Below, in pieces: positions 23,420 through 31,964 of a DNA stretch of 64,000 bases. The translations under genes and the position numbers were made by a program. A model generated the notes under the pieces. The model ran no database searches. It had not been told where the DNA came from and was given only the letters and a program-made list of their open reading frames with translations. Numbering within the stretch: position 1 is the first letter of the stretch; every line of letters begins with the position of its first letter. Source of the DNA: Bordetella parapertussis (GTDB lineage Bacteria > Pseudomonadota > Gammaproteobacteria > Burkholderiales > Burkholderiaceae_C); the NCBI GenBank assembly GCA_945861305.1, contig CAMATW010000008.1, positions 1 to 64,000 on the forward strand. Direction: 5' to 3'.

Positions 23420-24564
23420 TGTGCAGTCAGTTTTTGAAATAAGACGTCGTATTGCTTTGCAGCATCTGACCAGAGATGCTGCATAGAAAAAGCAAGCGCG
23501 GCCTGCTGATGCTGGGCATAGACGGAGGGTTCAGACAAATTCACAATGGCTGCAGTCAGTGCATTTGCGTCTAAGGGGTCAGGCAAGATGATTGCGTTGA
23601 CTGCATTTTGCAAATCGGCAGCAACGCCACAATATTTTGCTTGGCTCACCACCACGGGGAGTCCGTAAGACATGGCTTCTAGAACAACCATGCCAAACGT
23701 ATCTTCTAGCGTAGGATGAAGCAATATATCTGCTGAAACATAAACTTCCTGCATATTGCTGACAACGCCTAGGTAGCTCACCCGATCTGTAATACCAAGG
23801 CGTACTAGTTTGTCTTTCCATGGCTGGGTGGGATGCGCTTTTCCAATAACCAGCAAGCGGTATGCGACATCGAGCTTTGCCAAGACTGTCAACACTGTAT
23901 CAAGGTTCTTTTTTACTGCGTCATTGCCCACCCATAAAAGGACTTTGGCAGATTTAGCGCTCACCTGTAGCACTGACTCAGCGCCCATAGCCTGCCCAGA
24001 TGAACGTGGGTAAATGCCTGGTGAAATGCTGAGCAACTGTCCTTGCGGTAATGGCGGTTGCATGTTTAGCAACCGCTGTTGCAAAGGTTTTGAAACAGCT
24101 ACCCAAAAACGCTGTGGTTTTAATCGAAAACGGAAAAACTCTAAAGCGGAATAAGTCCATAAGCGAGGACTGATCAAGTGTTTAAACCGATTGTTTAAGC
24201 GTGAAAGCAAAGGTAAATCTTCAATCGATTTGCAACGCATCGGTAAAACATGAACGGTTTGAACTTGTCCATGCCAAGTGTTTTCATGCGAATGCACAAT
24301 ATCAAAACCGTGCCGAGTAAGCCACCACGTGGCCAAGGCGAACCACAATTGATTTAGCCATCGGGGACGTTTGAAAAACAAAGGAATGGGGTGGTAAGTC
24401 ACTGCTTCCAAGGCCTTGTCCATCTCTTGGGCAAATACATGAATGTCATGCGTTTTAGCCAAAGCCAAAGCTATTGCGACCGCATAGGCCTCTGCGCCTC
24501 CCGCATCTCGGCGGAAGGTGCGGTGAAGCACAGCAATGTTCAAGCGACGCGTTGCAATAGCCAT
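23416..24564 (-). CDS. Family 4 (GT-B) glycosyltransferase
   Basis: Predicted glycosyltransferase of 382 residues with two Rossmann-like halves. The N-terminus LNIAVLHRTFRRDAGGAEAYAVAIALAL resembles WaaG-like enzymes (gly-rich acceptor loop). The donor half has LLWVGNDAVKKNLDTVLTVLAKL and the E-x7-E signature region LHPTLEDTFGMVVLEAMSYGLPVVVS. It lies 6 nt after the deacetylase gene and overlaps the family 9 gene by 4 nt, forming a three-gene surface-sugar set downstream of rng. It probably builds LPS core or another surface glycan. Confidence 0.85.
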   Translation of the reverse strand: MAIATRRLNIAVLHRTFRRDAGGAEAYAVAIALALAKTHDIHVFAQEMDKALEAVTYHPIPLFFKRPRWLNQLWFALATWWLTRHGFDIVHSHENTWHGQVQTVHVLPMRCKSIEDLPLLSRLNNRFKHLISPRLWTYSALEFFRFRLKPQRFWVAVSKPLQQRLLNMQPPLPQGQLLSISPGIYPRSSGQAMGAESVLQVSAKSAKVLLWVGNDAVKKNLDTVLTVLAKLDVAYRLLVIGKAHPTQPWKDKLVRLGITDRVSYLGVVSNMQEVYVSADILLHPTLEDTFGMVVLEAMSYGLPVVVSQAKYCGVAADLQNAVNAIILPDPLDANALTAAIVNLSEPSVYAQHQQAALAFSMQHLWSDAAKQYDVLFQKLTAQ

Positions 24565-24570
24565 GCTGAC

Positions 24571-25308
24571 CTAAGCAAATCGTTTACTGTCTTCATAGCT
24601 TGTCAAAACTTTGAGAAGAAATTGAATCGAGTAGGTTGAGCGAACCACAGGAACTCTTGGTAGCGCGGTCATTCTGTCGGTTGCGCAGGCTCGGCCACGA
24701 TGGGTAGTGGTAGCCGCTTCATAGCCTGCTTGTGAAACCAAGACTTCATGCTCAGGAGAAAAATGGCCATAGGGGTAGCAAAATTGTGTCACTGGTTTTT
24801 GCAAAAGGGTCTCTAGGTCACTTTTGCTTTGTAGTAGTTCATGGCGAGCCTCTGCCAAGGAAAGTTGGTTCAAGTCCGCATGGCTACAAGTGTGCGAACC
24901 AACCTCCATACCCGCGTCAACCCATTTATGTATCTCCTCAACATTCATGAGGGTAGCTTTGGCTATTCCAAGCGCCGCGTCCCACTCGTTATGCTGACCA
25001 AGCCTTCCACTCACGACATAGCAAGTAGCGCTAAAACCATGGTTTTTCAAAATGGGAAGCGCCTGCAAAACATTGCTTTGGTAGCCATCATCAAGCGTGA
25101 TACCCACCACCTTGCCTTTTTTTGCTCCACGCAAATAAGGCATCAGGTCTGACATGGCCAGTCCTGTGTAACCAAGACGGGCAAGCCAAAGCATTTGTGC
25201 TGAAAAAGAAGACGGCGTCACCCATAAACTGCGCATCTGAAAACCCTTTGGTGGGGCTTGCTCAGTATGGTGGTAAGACAATATGGGAATGCTGTGATCA
25301 GATGTCAT
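24571..25308 (-). CDS. Polysaccharide deacetylase (NodB/CE4 family)
   Basis: A 245-residue protein with a NodB homology domain: motif 1 TLDDGY (catalytic base and metal Asp), motif 2 SHTCSHADL (the two metal-binding His), and later the FCYPYG and LPRVPV motifs. These enzymes remove N-acetyl or similar groups from sugars. No signal peptide is visible, so it may act in the cytoplasm on a precursor. A role in modifying LPS or a surface polysaccharide fits the two glycosyltransferases downstream. Its ATG overlaps the rng stop by 4 nt. Confidence 0.85.
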   Translation of the reverse strand: MTSDHSIPILSYHHTEQAPPKGFQMRSLWVTPSSFSAQMLWLARLGYTGLAMSDLMPYLRGAKKGKVVGITLDDGYQSNVLQALPILKNHGFSATCYVVSGRLGQHNEWDAALGIAKATLMNVEEIHKWVDAGMEVGSHTCSHADLNQLSLAEARHELLQSKSDLETLLQKPVTQFCYPYGHFSPEHEVLVSQAGYEAATTTHRGRACATDRMTALPRVPVVRSTYSIQFLLKVLTSYEDSKRFA

Positions 25309-26783
25309 AGCAACACAATGTTGTAGTCTTCTGGCCCCATGCCCACTTCAGTCATCAAAGAGATGGGCTTGCGAATAAAGTCGCTCAGTCCAGCCAAATG
25401 GTGGCTTTCTTCTTCTTGCAGCAACTCGATCACGGCAGGCGAGGCAAGAACGCGGAATTCTGCGGGGTTGAATTGACGAGCTTCTCGCAAGATTTCACGC
25501 AATATGTTGTAGGCCACACTGCGTGCCGTGTTGACAATGCCACGACCATGGCAACTGGCACAAGCTTGACACAACAAATGGGCTAGCGACTCACGGGTTC
25601 GCTTGCGAGTCATCTCTACCAAACCTAAGGGAGAAAAACCACTGACCGATGTTTTGACGCGATCTTTGGAAAGTTGTTTGCCAAACTCACTTAGCACGGC
25701 CGCTTGGTGGTCTTGTCTTTGCATATCGATGAAGTCAATGACGATCATGCCGCCCAAATTACGCAGTCGCAATTGACGTGCAATGGCGCCTGCTGCTTCC
25801 AAATTGGTCTTGAATATGGTTTCATCAAAACTTTTGGCACCCACAAAGCCACCTGTGTTCACGTCAACCGTGGTCATGGCTTCGGTTTGATCAATGATCA
25901 AGTAACCGCCCGATTTCAGATCGACTCTTCGACCTAAAGCCAAAGAAATATCCTCATCGATATTGAACAAATCAAAAACAGGTCGCTCACCCTTGTAGTG
26001 AACCAGTTTGTCAACAGAAGATGGCATGAATTCTTTACCAAAAGCCATCAGCATTTCAAATTGCTCGCGTGAATCGATGCGAATGGTTTGGGTGCCTTCC
26101 GTCACAAAATCACGCAACACCCTTTGCAAAAGATTCAAATCTTGGTGAAGCAAAGACTTGGCAGCTTGGTTTAGGCTGGCTGCGCGAATGCGTTCCCAAG
26201 TTTTTCGCAAATAAGCAATATCCTCGCTAAGCTCTTGGTCAGAGGCCTCTTCACCATTGGTGCGAAGAATAAAACCACCTCTGGCTTCGGTTTGGTGCGC
26301 CAGTGTCGACAATCTCTCGCGCAAAACCTGGCGCTGCTCAACAGGTATTTTTTGCGAAACGCCAATGTGATCGTCTTGCGGCAAAAACACCAGCAATCTT
26401 CCTGCGATGCTGATTTGGGCAGATAAGCGAGCGCCTTTGGTGCCCATGGGGTCTTTCATGACCTGTACCAACATCGATTGACCTTCAAACACCTGCTTTT
26501 CAATGGGGAGGATAGCTGGGGGCGCAACGTCAGGGTCCGCATGTTTGGCGTTAACACTGCTCATTAAGTCGGCTACATGCAAAAAAGCTGAACGCTCTAA
26601 ACCAATGTCAATAAAAGCAGACTGCATCCCAGGTAGCACCCGAACAACTTTGCCAAGATAGACATTACCTACCAAGCCACGCTCAAGAGAGCGTTCGATA
26701 TGCACTTCTTGCAAGGCGCCGTTTTCGATCACCGCTACGCGGCTTTCATGAGGGGCCCAGTTGATAAGGATGTCTTGTTGCAT
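25305..26783 (-). CDS. rng: Ribonuclease G
   Basis: Endoribonuclease that trims the 5' end of 16S rRNA and decays some mRNAs. It has 492 residues. The start MQQDILINWAPHESRVAVIENGALQEVHIE is the family N-terminus. An S1 RNA-binding domain (about 35-125, GNVYLGKVVRVLPGMQSAFIDIG) is followed by the catalytic DNase I-like domain with VDVNTGGFVG and GGMIVIDFIDM (metal Asp residues). Near the end CQACASCHGRG replaces the usual CPxC zinc link. The shorter length and missing scaffold tail separate it from RNase E. maf ends directly before its start codon with no gap. Confidence 0.95.
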   Translation of the reverse strand: MQQDILINWAPHESRVAVIENGALQEVHIERSLERGLVGNVYLGKVVRVLPGMQSAFIDIGLERSAFLHVADLMSSVNAKHADPDVAPPAILPIEKQVFEGQSMLVQVMKDPMGTKGARLSAQISIAGRLLVFLPQDDHIGVSQKIPVEQRQVLRERLSTLAHQTEARGGFILRTNGEEASDQELSEDIAYLRKTWERIRAASLNQAAKSLLHQDLNLLQRVLRDFVTEGTQTIRIDSREQFEMLMAFGKEFMPSSVDKLVHYKGERPVFDLFNIDEDISLALGRRVDLKSGGYLIIDQTEAMTTVDVNTGGFVGAKSFDETIFKTNLEAAGAIARQLRLRNLGGMIVIDFIDMQRQDHQAAVLSEFGKQLSKDRVKTSVSGFSPLGLVEMTRKRTRESLAHLLCQACASCHGRGIVNTARSVAYNILREILREARQFNPAEFRVLASPAVIELLQEEESHHLAGLSDFIRKPISLMTEVGMGPEDYNIVLL

Positions 26784-27389
26784 TCAGACGGTCCCGATCT
26801 GTTTGAGTAATTGGGTGGTTTCATATAAAGGCAAGCCCATGATGCCTGAGTAGCTTCCCGAAACATGAGAGATGAAGGCACTGGCACGACCTTGAATGGC
26901 ATAGGCCCCAGCTTTCCCCATAGGTTCTTGGCTGGCTACATAGTCTTGGATATCTGCTGCAGTCATAGGTGCAAATTTAACGCGAGAACGGCTCAAGGCA
27001 AGGTGTATATCTTGATTGTGACCGATGGCGACAGCCGTCAACACTTGGTGCGTTTTGCCTGACAACAGGCTTAGCATCTCTATAGCATCGCTGGCATTGG
27101 CGGGTTTACCCAATATTTGCCTGTCCACCACCACGGTGGTGTCTGCGCACAATACCGGCGCAAAAACCAAGGACTGCTGTAGCATCTGCGCCATAGCTTC
27201 TCGCACTTTCAATCGGGTGACGCGTTTGACATACTTCAGTGCCGACTCGTGGGGCAAGACCGCCTCTAAGGCCTCGGCTGCCTCTGTGTCGGTTGGCAGC
27301 AGCACTTGGTAGGCAACGCCAATTTGATCAAGCAAGGCTTGTCGCCGTGGGCTTTGCGAGGCCAAATAAACAAAAGGGAAAGCACTCAT
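26784..27389 (-). CDS. maf: Maf family nucleoside triphosphate pyrophosphatase
   Basis: Hydrolyses non-standard nucleoside triphosphates to the monophosphates, a house-cleaning role. The start at 27389 gives MSAFPFVYLASQSPRRQALL, the Maf opening with the SQSPRR motif, and overlaps the rlmH stop by 4 nt; an upstream in-frame ATG adding 13 residues is less likely. The 201-residue product also has CADTTVVVDRQILGKP and GSYSGIMGLPLYET, the conserved Maf motifs. Whether it is of YhdE (dTTP/UTP) or YceF type is uncertain; the SGIMGLPLYET ending favours YhdE. Confidence 0.92.
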   Translation of the reverse strand: MSAFPFVYLASQSPRRQALLDQIGVAYQVLLPTDTEAAEALEAVLPHESALKYVKRVTRLKVREAMAQMLQQSLVFAPVLCADTTVVVDRQILGKPANASDAIEMLSLLSGKTHQVLTAVAIGHNQDIHLALSRSRVKFAPMTAADIQDYVASQEPMGKAGAYAIQGRASAFISHVSGSYSGIMGLPLYETTQLLKQIGTV

Positions 27390-27853
27390 TCGCGGTGATA
27401 AGGGTGGTTGCTCATGATGGACCAGCATCGGTAGAGTTGTTCTATCAGCACCACTCTGACCATGGCATGGGGCAACGTCATGTCAGACAAGCGAAGCAAG
27501 GAGCTGCCGTCTTTTCGAATCGCAGGATCGAAGCCATCTGCCCCGCCGATGATGAAAGCAACGTCCTGCCCCTCGGATTGCCAACCAGTCCATCGCTGGG
27601 AAAGTTCCATGGTGGTGGTGCGTTGTCCATGCTCATCCAGCCAAATTTTGTGACAGTCACGCGGCAAAACTTCATCAATGCGTTTTCTTTCAGCGGCCCA
27701 AATTTGGGCCGTGGTTCGAGAAGATCGTGGCTCTGCTTTGACAGTTTTAAGGCCCACGCCAGCTTCGGGTGGGAGTCGCTTGAGGTAATCATCCCAAGCG
27801 GTTTGTGCCCAGTCAGGAATTTTCATCCCTACTGCAACCACCCACAGCTTCAT
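27386..27853 (-). CDS. rlmH: 23S rRNA pseudouridine(1915) N3-methyltransferase RlmH
   Basis: SPOUT-fold methyltransferase acting on 70S ribosomes at helix 69. It has 155 residues, the family size. It starts MKLWVVAVGMKIPDW, has LDEHGQRTTTMELSQ, the SAM-binding knot FIIGGADGFDP, and the C-terminal LPHAMVRVVLIEQLYRCWSIMSNHPYHRE with the active-site tail. It overlaps rsfS and maf by 4 nt each. The pairing of rsfS with rlmH is widely conserved in bacteria. Confidence 0.97.
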   Translation of the reverse strand: MKLWVVAVGMKIPDWAQTAWDDYLKRLPPEAGVGLKTVKAEPRSSRTTAQIWAAERKRIDEVLPRDCHKIWLDEHGQRTTTMELSQRWTGWQSEGQDVAFIIGGADGFDPAIRKDGSSLLRLSDMTLPHAMVRVVLIEQLYRCWSIMSNHPYHRE

Positions 27854-28401
27854 TTTTTTCGGGGTGCAGTGGGACGTTTTTTAACCGCGGGGATCTTGGT
27901 CGCCGCCGTGGTCTTTTTGGTTGCAGAGGTCTTTTTGTTTGCAGAGGTCTTGGTGGCTGCAGAGGTCTTGGTGGCTGCAGATTTGACGCGAACTGATTTC
28001 ACCGCAGCAGGTGGTTTTTCAATGACGGGCTTGGGTGCGCCCAGTTTGATTCGCACAGGTTTTTCGCCCCAAATCTCTTCCAAATGGTAGTAGGTACGAA
28101 TGGCCGGTTGCATGATGTGAACCACCACAGAGCCGCAGTCGACGATGATCCATTCGCCGTTATCTTCGCCTTCCATGCGGGGTTTGGCAAAACCTGCATC
28201 TCTGACCCCATCGCGCACACTGGCGGCCAAGGCTTTGGTTTGTCGATTAGAAGTGCCACTGGCAATGACAACCCTCTCAAACAAAGACGACAAATGTTCG
28301 GTGTTGAAGACCACGATATCTTGCGCTTTGACATCCTCCAGACTGTCAACAATGCTTCTTTGCAGTTTTTGGACGTCTTTTTTTTCAGCGGCTTCTGTCA
28401 T
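27850..28401 (-). CDS. rsfS: Ribosomal silencing factor RsfS with a long basic C-terminal tail
   Basis: RsfS binds ribosomal protein L14 and blocks subunit joining in starved cells. The start at 28401 gives [32 protein letters not shown], 183 residues in all; an in-frame ATG 84 nt upstream lies well inside nadD and is rejected. The core (about 11-118) has GTSNRQTKALAASV and the conserved WIIVDCGSVVVHIM. From about residue 121 there is a Lys/Ala/Thr-rich tail of some 60 residues with repeats such as SAATKT, resembling histone H1-like tails and absent from the roughly 105-120-residue family norm. It is encoded by 18-bp tandem repeats. The start overlaps the nadD end by 17 nt. Confidence 0.93.
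   Translation of the reverse strand: MTEAAEKKDVQKLQRSIVDSLEDVKAQDIVVFNTEHLSSLFERVVIASGTSNRQTKALAASVRDGVRDAGFAKPRMEGEDNGEWIIVDCGSVVVHIMQPAIRTYYHLEEIWGEKPVRIKLGAPKPVIEKPPAAVKSVRVKSAATKTSAATKTSANKKTSATKKTTAATKIPAVKKRPTAPRKK
27910..27981. repeat. Four 18-bp tandem repeats inside rsfS
   Basis: Units at 27910-27927, 27928-27945, 27946-27963 and 27964-27981. On the plus strand the last two are identical (GGTCTTGGTGGCTGCAGA) and the first two differ at a few positions (GGTCTTTTTGGTTGCAGA and GGTCTTTTTGTTTGCAGA). Each unit encodes six residues (SAATKT or close variants) on the minus strand, so a change in copy number keeps the frame. Confidence 0.92.
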
Positions 28402-29008
28402 GGTTTTCCAAATAGAGTTTGTTTTGTTGGATGTAATGGGCGACGGGTAGACTGAGAAGATCAGACTCTGGGTGGCCTGACGCATAACTGGTACGCACAG
28501 AAGAAGAGCTGATATTCATCAAAGGTATGTTCATACGCATCACCCGATCTGGGGGTAGATTGTGCCACTCGTCCGAATACTCCTTGTCAGCACTGGTGAC
28601 AGGACGTTGAACCACCACCAACTTGGCCATCTCCAATAAGCGTTGCCATTGGTACCAAAGAGTAAAGCTTGCAGCTTGGTCAGCCCCTACAAGAATACAA
28701 AAATGGGCGTTGGGGTGAAGAACTTTCAACTTGTCTAGGGTGTCGACGGTATAGCTTGAACCCTCGCGTCGAGTTTCCATGTCATCCACCACAACCTGCG
28801 GCATGTTTTGAAAAGCCAAGCGAGCCATGGCTAAACGGTGACTGGCGTCGGACAAGACACGCGATTTATGCCAAGCCTGTCCAGTCGGAACTATGTACAA
28901 AAGATCAAGTTGCTGTTGATGAATAACTGCTTGGGCTAAGGCTTGGTGCGCAAGATGAGGAGGGTCAAAAGCCCCGCCAAAAATACCGATGCGCAGGACT
29001 TGGCTCAA
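28385..29008 (-). CDS. nadD: Nicotinate-nucleotide adenylyltransferase NadD
   Basis: Makes nicotinate adenine dinucleotide in NAD synthesis. I place the start at a TTG at 29008, because TTGA overlaps the hemF stop by 4 nt like its neighbours and the nucleotide-binding strand ([21 protein letters not shown]) follows within five residues; in-frame ATG codons upstream lie inside hemF. That gives 207 residues. Besides the GxFDPPHxAH motif (dinucleotide binding), [17 protein letters not shown] and the C-terminal [13 protein letters not shown] (ISSTxIR-like) are visible. The stop overlaps rsfS by 17 nt. Confidence is high for function, moderate for the exact start. Confidence 0.93.
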   Translation of the reverse strand: MSQVLRIGIFGGAFDPPHLAHQALAQAVIHQQQLDLLYIVPTGQAWHKSRVLSDASHRLAMARLAFQNMPQVVVDDMETRREGSSYTVDTLDKLKVLHPNAHFCILVGADQAASFTLWYQWQRLLEMAKLVVVQRPVTSADKEYSDEWHNLPPDRVMRMNIPLMNISSSSVRTSYASGHPESDLLSLPVAHYIQQNKLYLENHDRSR

Positions 29009-29928
29009 GCGACTTGGACCCAGTCTTGGGGAACCAAAAAGTGTGAGTAAAGTTTTTCTTCTGCCGAGCCAACCTCTGGCGTTTGCTGATAGGACCAACT
29101 CACCATAGGTGGCAAAGACATCAGAATGGACTCGGTGCGGCCACCTGATTGAAGACCAAAGTGGGTTCCCCTGTCCCAGACCAAATTGAACTCCACATAG
29201 CGACCCCGTCTGTAAAGTTGGTGGTTGCGTTCACGTTCACCGTAGGCTGTGTCCATGCGTTTGCTGACAATGGGCAAATAAGCTTCGTTAAAAGCATTCC
29301 CCACACTTTGCATCATGGCAAAACTCTTCTCAAAACCAAGTTCAGAAAAGTCGTCAAAAAAGATCCCGCCTACGCCACGAGGTTCGTTTCGGTGCTTGAG
29401 GAAAAAATATTCATCACACCATTTTTTAAATCGGGGGTAGTAATTTGTATCGAATCCATCGAGAGATTTTTTGCACTCGGTATGGAAGTGTCGTGCATCT
29501 TCATCAAAACCATAGTAAGGCGTTAAATCCATGCCGCCGCCAAACCAAGCCACAGCCTCACCTGACACCGGTTGGGCCAACAAAGCCCGAACATTCAAAT
29601 GCACCGTGGGTACATAGGGGTTGCGCGGATGAAAAACCAAGGACACGCCCATGGCCTCAAAAGAAGAGCCTGCCAGCTCTGGGCGATGTTGCGTCGCAGA
29701 TGGGGGTAATTTAGGGCCCCGCACATGCGAAAACCCACAACCAGCACGTTCAAACACATTGCCGTTTTCTAAAATTTGGGTGATGCCATTGCCTTGAAGG
29801 GTTTCGCCCGGAGGCTTTTCCCATGGATCACTCATAAACGCGTGGCCGTCGATGGCACTCAGGGCCGATGTAATGCGCTGTTGCAACCCAAGCAAGTAGT
29901 CTCTGACAGGTTCAAATGACTGGTTCAT
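29005..29928 (-). CDS. hemF: Oxygen-dependent coproporphyrinogen III oxidase
   Basis: Converts coproporphyrinogen III to protoporphyrinogen IX in heme synthesis using O2. It has 307 residues, close to E. coli HemF. Motifs visible: the N-terminal [12 protein letters not shown] region, [92 protein letters not shown]. The anaerobic HemN is not in the window. It lies in the minus run 31 nt after purD and overlaps nadD by 4 nt. Its presence indicates an aerobic lifestyle. Confidence 0.97.
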   Translation of the reverse strand: MNQSFEPVRDYLLGLQQRITSALSAIDGHAFMSDPWEKPPGETLQGNGITQILENGNVFERAGCGFSHVRGPKLPPSATQHRPELAGSSFEAMGVSLVFHPRNPYVPTVHLNVRALLAQPVSGEAVAWFGGGMDLTPYYGFDEDARHFHTECKKSLDGFDTNYYPRFKKWCDEYFFLKHRNEPRGVGGIFFDDFSELGFEKSFAMMQSVGNAFNEAYLPIVSKRMDTAYGERERNHQLYRRGRYVEFNLVWDRGTHFGLQSGGRTESILMSLPPMVSWSYQQTPEVGSAEEKLYSHFLVPQDWVQVA

Positions 29929-29959
29929 GAATATGTTGCCTTAGGTTGAATGTTTGGTT

Positions 29960-31246
29960 TTATCGGCGAATAGCACGAAACCCAATGTCACGCCGCATTT
30001 GCATCCCTTTGAAATGCAGTTGATCAGCCAAAGCGTAGGCATGGCTCTGGGCTTGCTTGACAGTGTCGCCAAGGGCGGTTGCACACAATACACGTCCACC
30101 GCTGGTGAAAATCTTGCCATCCCTAAGAACCGTGCCAGCGTGAAACACCATAGCCTCATAAGTATCGGATGGGAGTCCATGAATCTCCTCCCCAAGTTCA
30201 GGGGTTGCGGGGTAGTTGGCGGCTGCCATGACCACGCCAAGTGCACAACGCCTGTCCCATTGCAATTCGATGTTTGACAATGTTTGGGGGTCTGCATCCG
30301 TGGCCGCCCAAAGCAGTTCAAGCAAATCACTTTTGAGGCGCATCATGATGGGCTGTGTTTCAGGGTCGCCCATTCGGCAGTTGAATTCAAGCACTTTGAG
30401 CTGGCCTTCTCGACCAATCATCAAACCGGCATACAAAAAACCTGAGTAGGGAATGCCATCTTGCTGCATCCCTTTGAGTGTGGGCTGTATGACTTCACGC
30501 ATGACTTTGGCGTGTATTTCTGGTGTGACCACTGGTGCAGGCGAATAAGCGCCCATACCGCCCGTATTGGGCCCCATGTCGGCGTCCAACAAACGCTTGT
30601 GGTCCTGGGAAGTGGCCAAGGGCAATGCCGTCAAGCCGTGGGCCACAACCATGAAACTGGCCTCTTCACCATCCAAAAACTCTTCAATGACCACCCTTGC
30701 AACGCCTTGGTTGTGCTGAACACCCGCATCGCTGGCAAGCATATGGTCGATGGCTGCATGGGCCTCTTGCACATTCATGGCCACCACCACGCCTTTGCCC
30801 GCAGCCAAGCCATCGGCTTTCACCACAATGGGCGCACCCTTGGTACCCACATAAGCATGGGCCTTGGGGGCATCTTCAAACACTTGGTATTCAGCGGTGG
30901 GAATCCCGTGCCTGAGCATAAAGGCTTTGGAAAAGGCTTTGGAACTTTCAAGCTGGGCGGCCGCTTGCGAGGGGCCAAAAATGCGCAATCCGTGCTGGCG
31001 AAATTCATCCACAATACCCCCCGCCAACGGGGCTTCGGGGCCGACCACGGTCAAATCAATTTGGTTAGCCTGCGCCCATTCGCGCAGCGCCACTTTGTCG
31101 GTGAGTGCTATGTTGTCAAAGTCTTTGTGCTTGGCAGTGCCGCCGTTCCCTGGAGCAACATAAATACGCTGAACCTGAAGCGAAAGGTTGAGTTTCCAGG
31201 CCAGTGCATGTTCTCGACCACCACCACCAACCATGAGTATTTTCAT
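29960..31246 (-). CDS. purD: Phosphoribosylamine-glycine ligase PurD
   Basis: ATP-grasp enzyme that joins phosphoribosylamine and glycine, step two of purine synthesis. It has 428 residues. It starts [19 protein letters not shown], has [14 protein letters not shown], the ATP-grasp core [18 protein letters not shown] and [13 protein letters not shown], and metal-binding [13 protein letters not shown]. The C-terminal subdomain ends at [11 protein letters not shown]. Its ATG overlaps the yebC stop by 4 nt. Confidence 0.97.
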   Translation of the reverse strand: MKILMVGGGGREHALAWKLNLSLQVQRIYVAPGNGGTAKHKDFDNIALTDKVALREWAQANQIDLTVVGPEAPLAGGIVDEFRQHGLRIFGPSQAAAQLESSKAFSKAFMLRHGIPTAEYQVFEDAPKAHAYVGTKGAPIVVKADGLAAGKGVVVAMNVQEAHAAIDHMLASDAGVQHNQGVARVVIEEFLDGEEASFMVVAHGLTALPLATSQDHKRLLDADMGPNTGGMGAYSPAPVVTPEIHAKVMREVIQPTLKGMQQDGIPYSGFLYAGLMIGREGQLKVLEFNCRMGDPETQPIMMRLKSDLLELLWAATDADPQTLSNIELQWDRRCALGVVMAAANYPATPELGEEIHGLPSDTYEAMVFHAGTVLRDGKIFTSGGRVLCATALGDTVKQAQSHAYALADQLHFKGMQMRRDIGFRAIRR

Positions 31247-31962
31247 AGGGCCGCGTTATGGAAAACCTCTTGAACATCGTCGAGTTCTTCGAGGGCATCA
31301 ATGATTTTTTGCATTTTCAGTCTGTCATCATCGTTCAAATCGATGGTGACTTCGGGGCGATAAGTCACTTCAGCCATGCCCGCTTGGAGGCCAACAGCAT
31401 CAAGGGCGGCTTTCACGGCCTCAAAAGCAGTAGGCGGAGTTAAAACTTCAACAGCCCCATCTTCGTCAACCAAGACGTCGTCTGCTCCTGCATTCAAGGC
31501 GGCTTCCATGACCGCGTCTTCAGAGGTGCCAGGCGCCAAAAGGAGTTGCCCACAGTGTTTGAATTGAAAGGCCACAGAGCCCTCTGTGCCTAAGTTACCA
31601 CCATGTTTATTCAAAGCATGACGCACCTCAGCGACTGTGCGAACTTTGTTATCGGTCATGGTGTCAACCATCACGGCGACGCCGCCTATGCCATAACCTT
31701 CATAGCGAATTTCTTCGTAATTCACGCCTTCAAGGTTACCGGTGGCTTTGTCAATATTGCGCTTGACGGTGTCAGCCGGAAGATTGACCGACTTGGCTTT
31801 TTCAACAGCCATGCGCAAGCGTGGGTTGGTGTCCAAATCGCCACCGCCCAAACGGGCAGCCACCATGATTTCACGAATAACACGGGTCCAAACTTTGCCA
31901 CGCTTTTCGTCTTGACGACCCTTTCGGTGCTGAATATTGGCCCATTTGCTATGTCCAGCCAC
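31243..31962 (-). CDS. yebC: YebC/PmpR family probable transcriptional regulator
   Basis: A 239-residue cytoplasmic protein of the YebC/TACO1 family. It starts [22 protein letters not shown], with the typical [45 protein letters not shown] and [36 protein letters not shown]. Members have been described as DNA-binding regulators and, more recently, as translation factors that ease proline-rich stretches; which role holds here cannot be told. The start codon is GTG, chosen to give the conserved N-terminus, 2 nt after the clpA stop. Confidence 0.93.
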   Translation of the reverse strand: MAGHSKWANIQHRKGRQDEKRGKVWTRVIREIMVAARLGGGDLDTNPRLRMAVEKAKSVNLPADTVKRNIDKATGNLEGVNYEEIRYEGYGIGGVAVMVDTMTDNKVRTVAEVRHALNKHGGNLGTEGSVAFQFKHCGQLLLAPGTSEDAVMEAALNAGADDVLVDEDGAVEVLTPPTAFEAVKAALDAVGLQAGMAEVTYRPEVTIDLNDDDRLKMQKIIDALEELDDVQEVFHNAAL

Positions 31963-31964
31963 GC

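Noticed and set aside
27910..27981. Tandem repeat considered as a possible CRISPR-like array
   Set aside because: Units are 18 bp and contiguous with no spacers, and they encode part of RsfS.
27239..28090. A 283-codon open frame on the plus strand across maf, rlmH and rsfS, with a hydrophobic Val/Ala/Leu-rich end
   Set aside because: The hydrophobic repeats are the antisense reading of the rsfS 18-bp repeats; three conserved genes explain the region.
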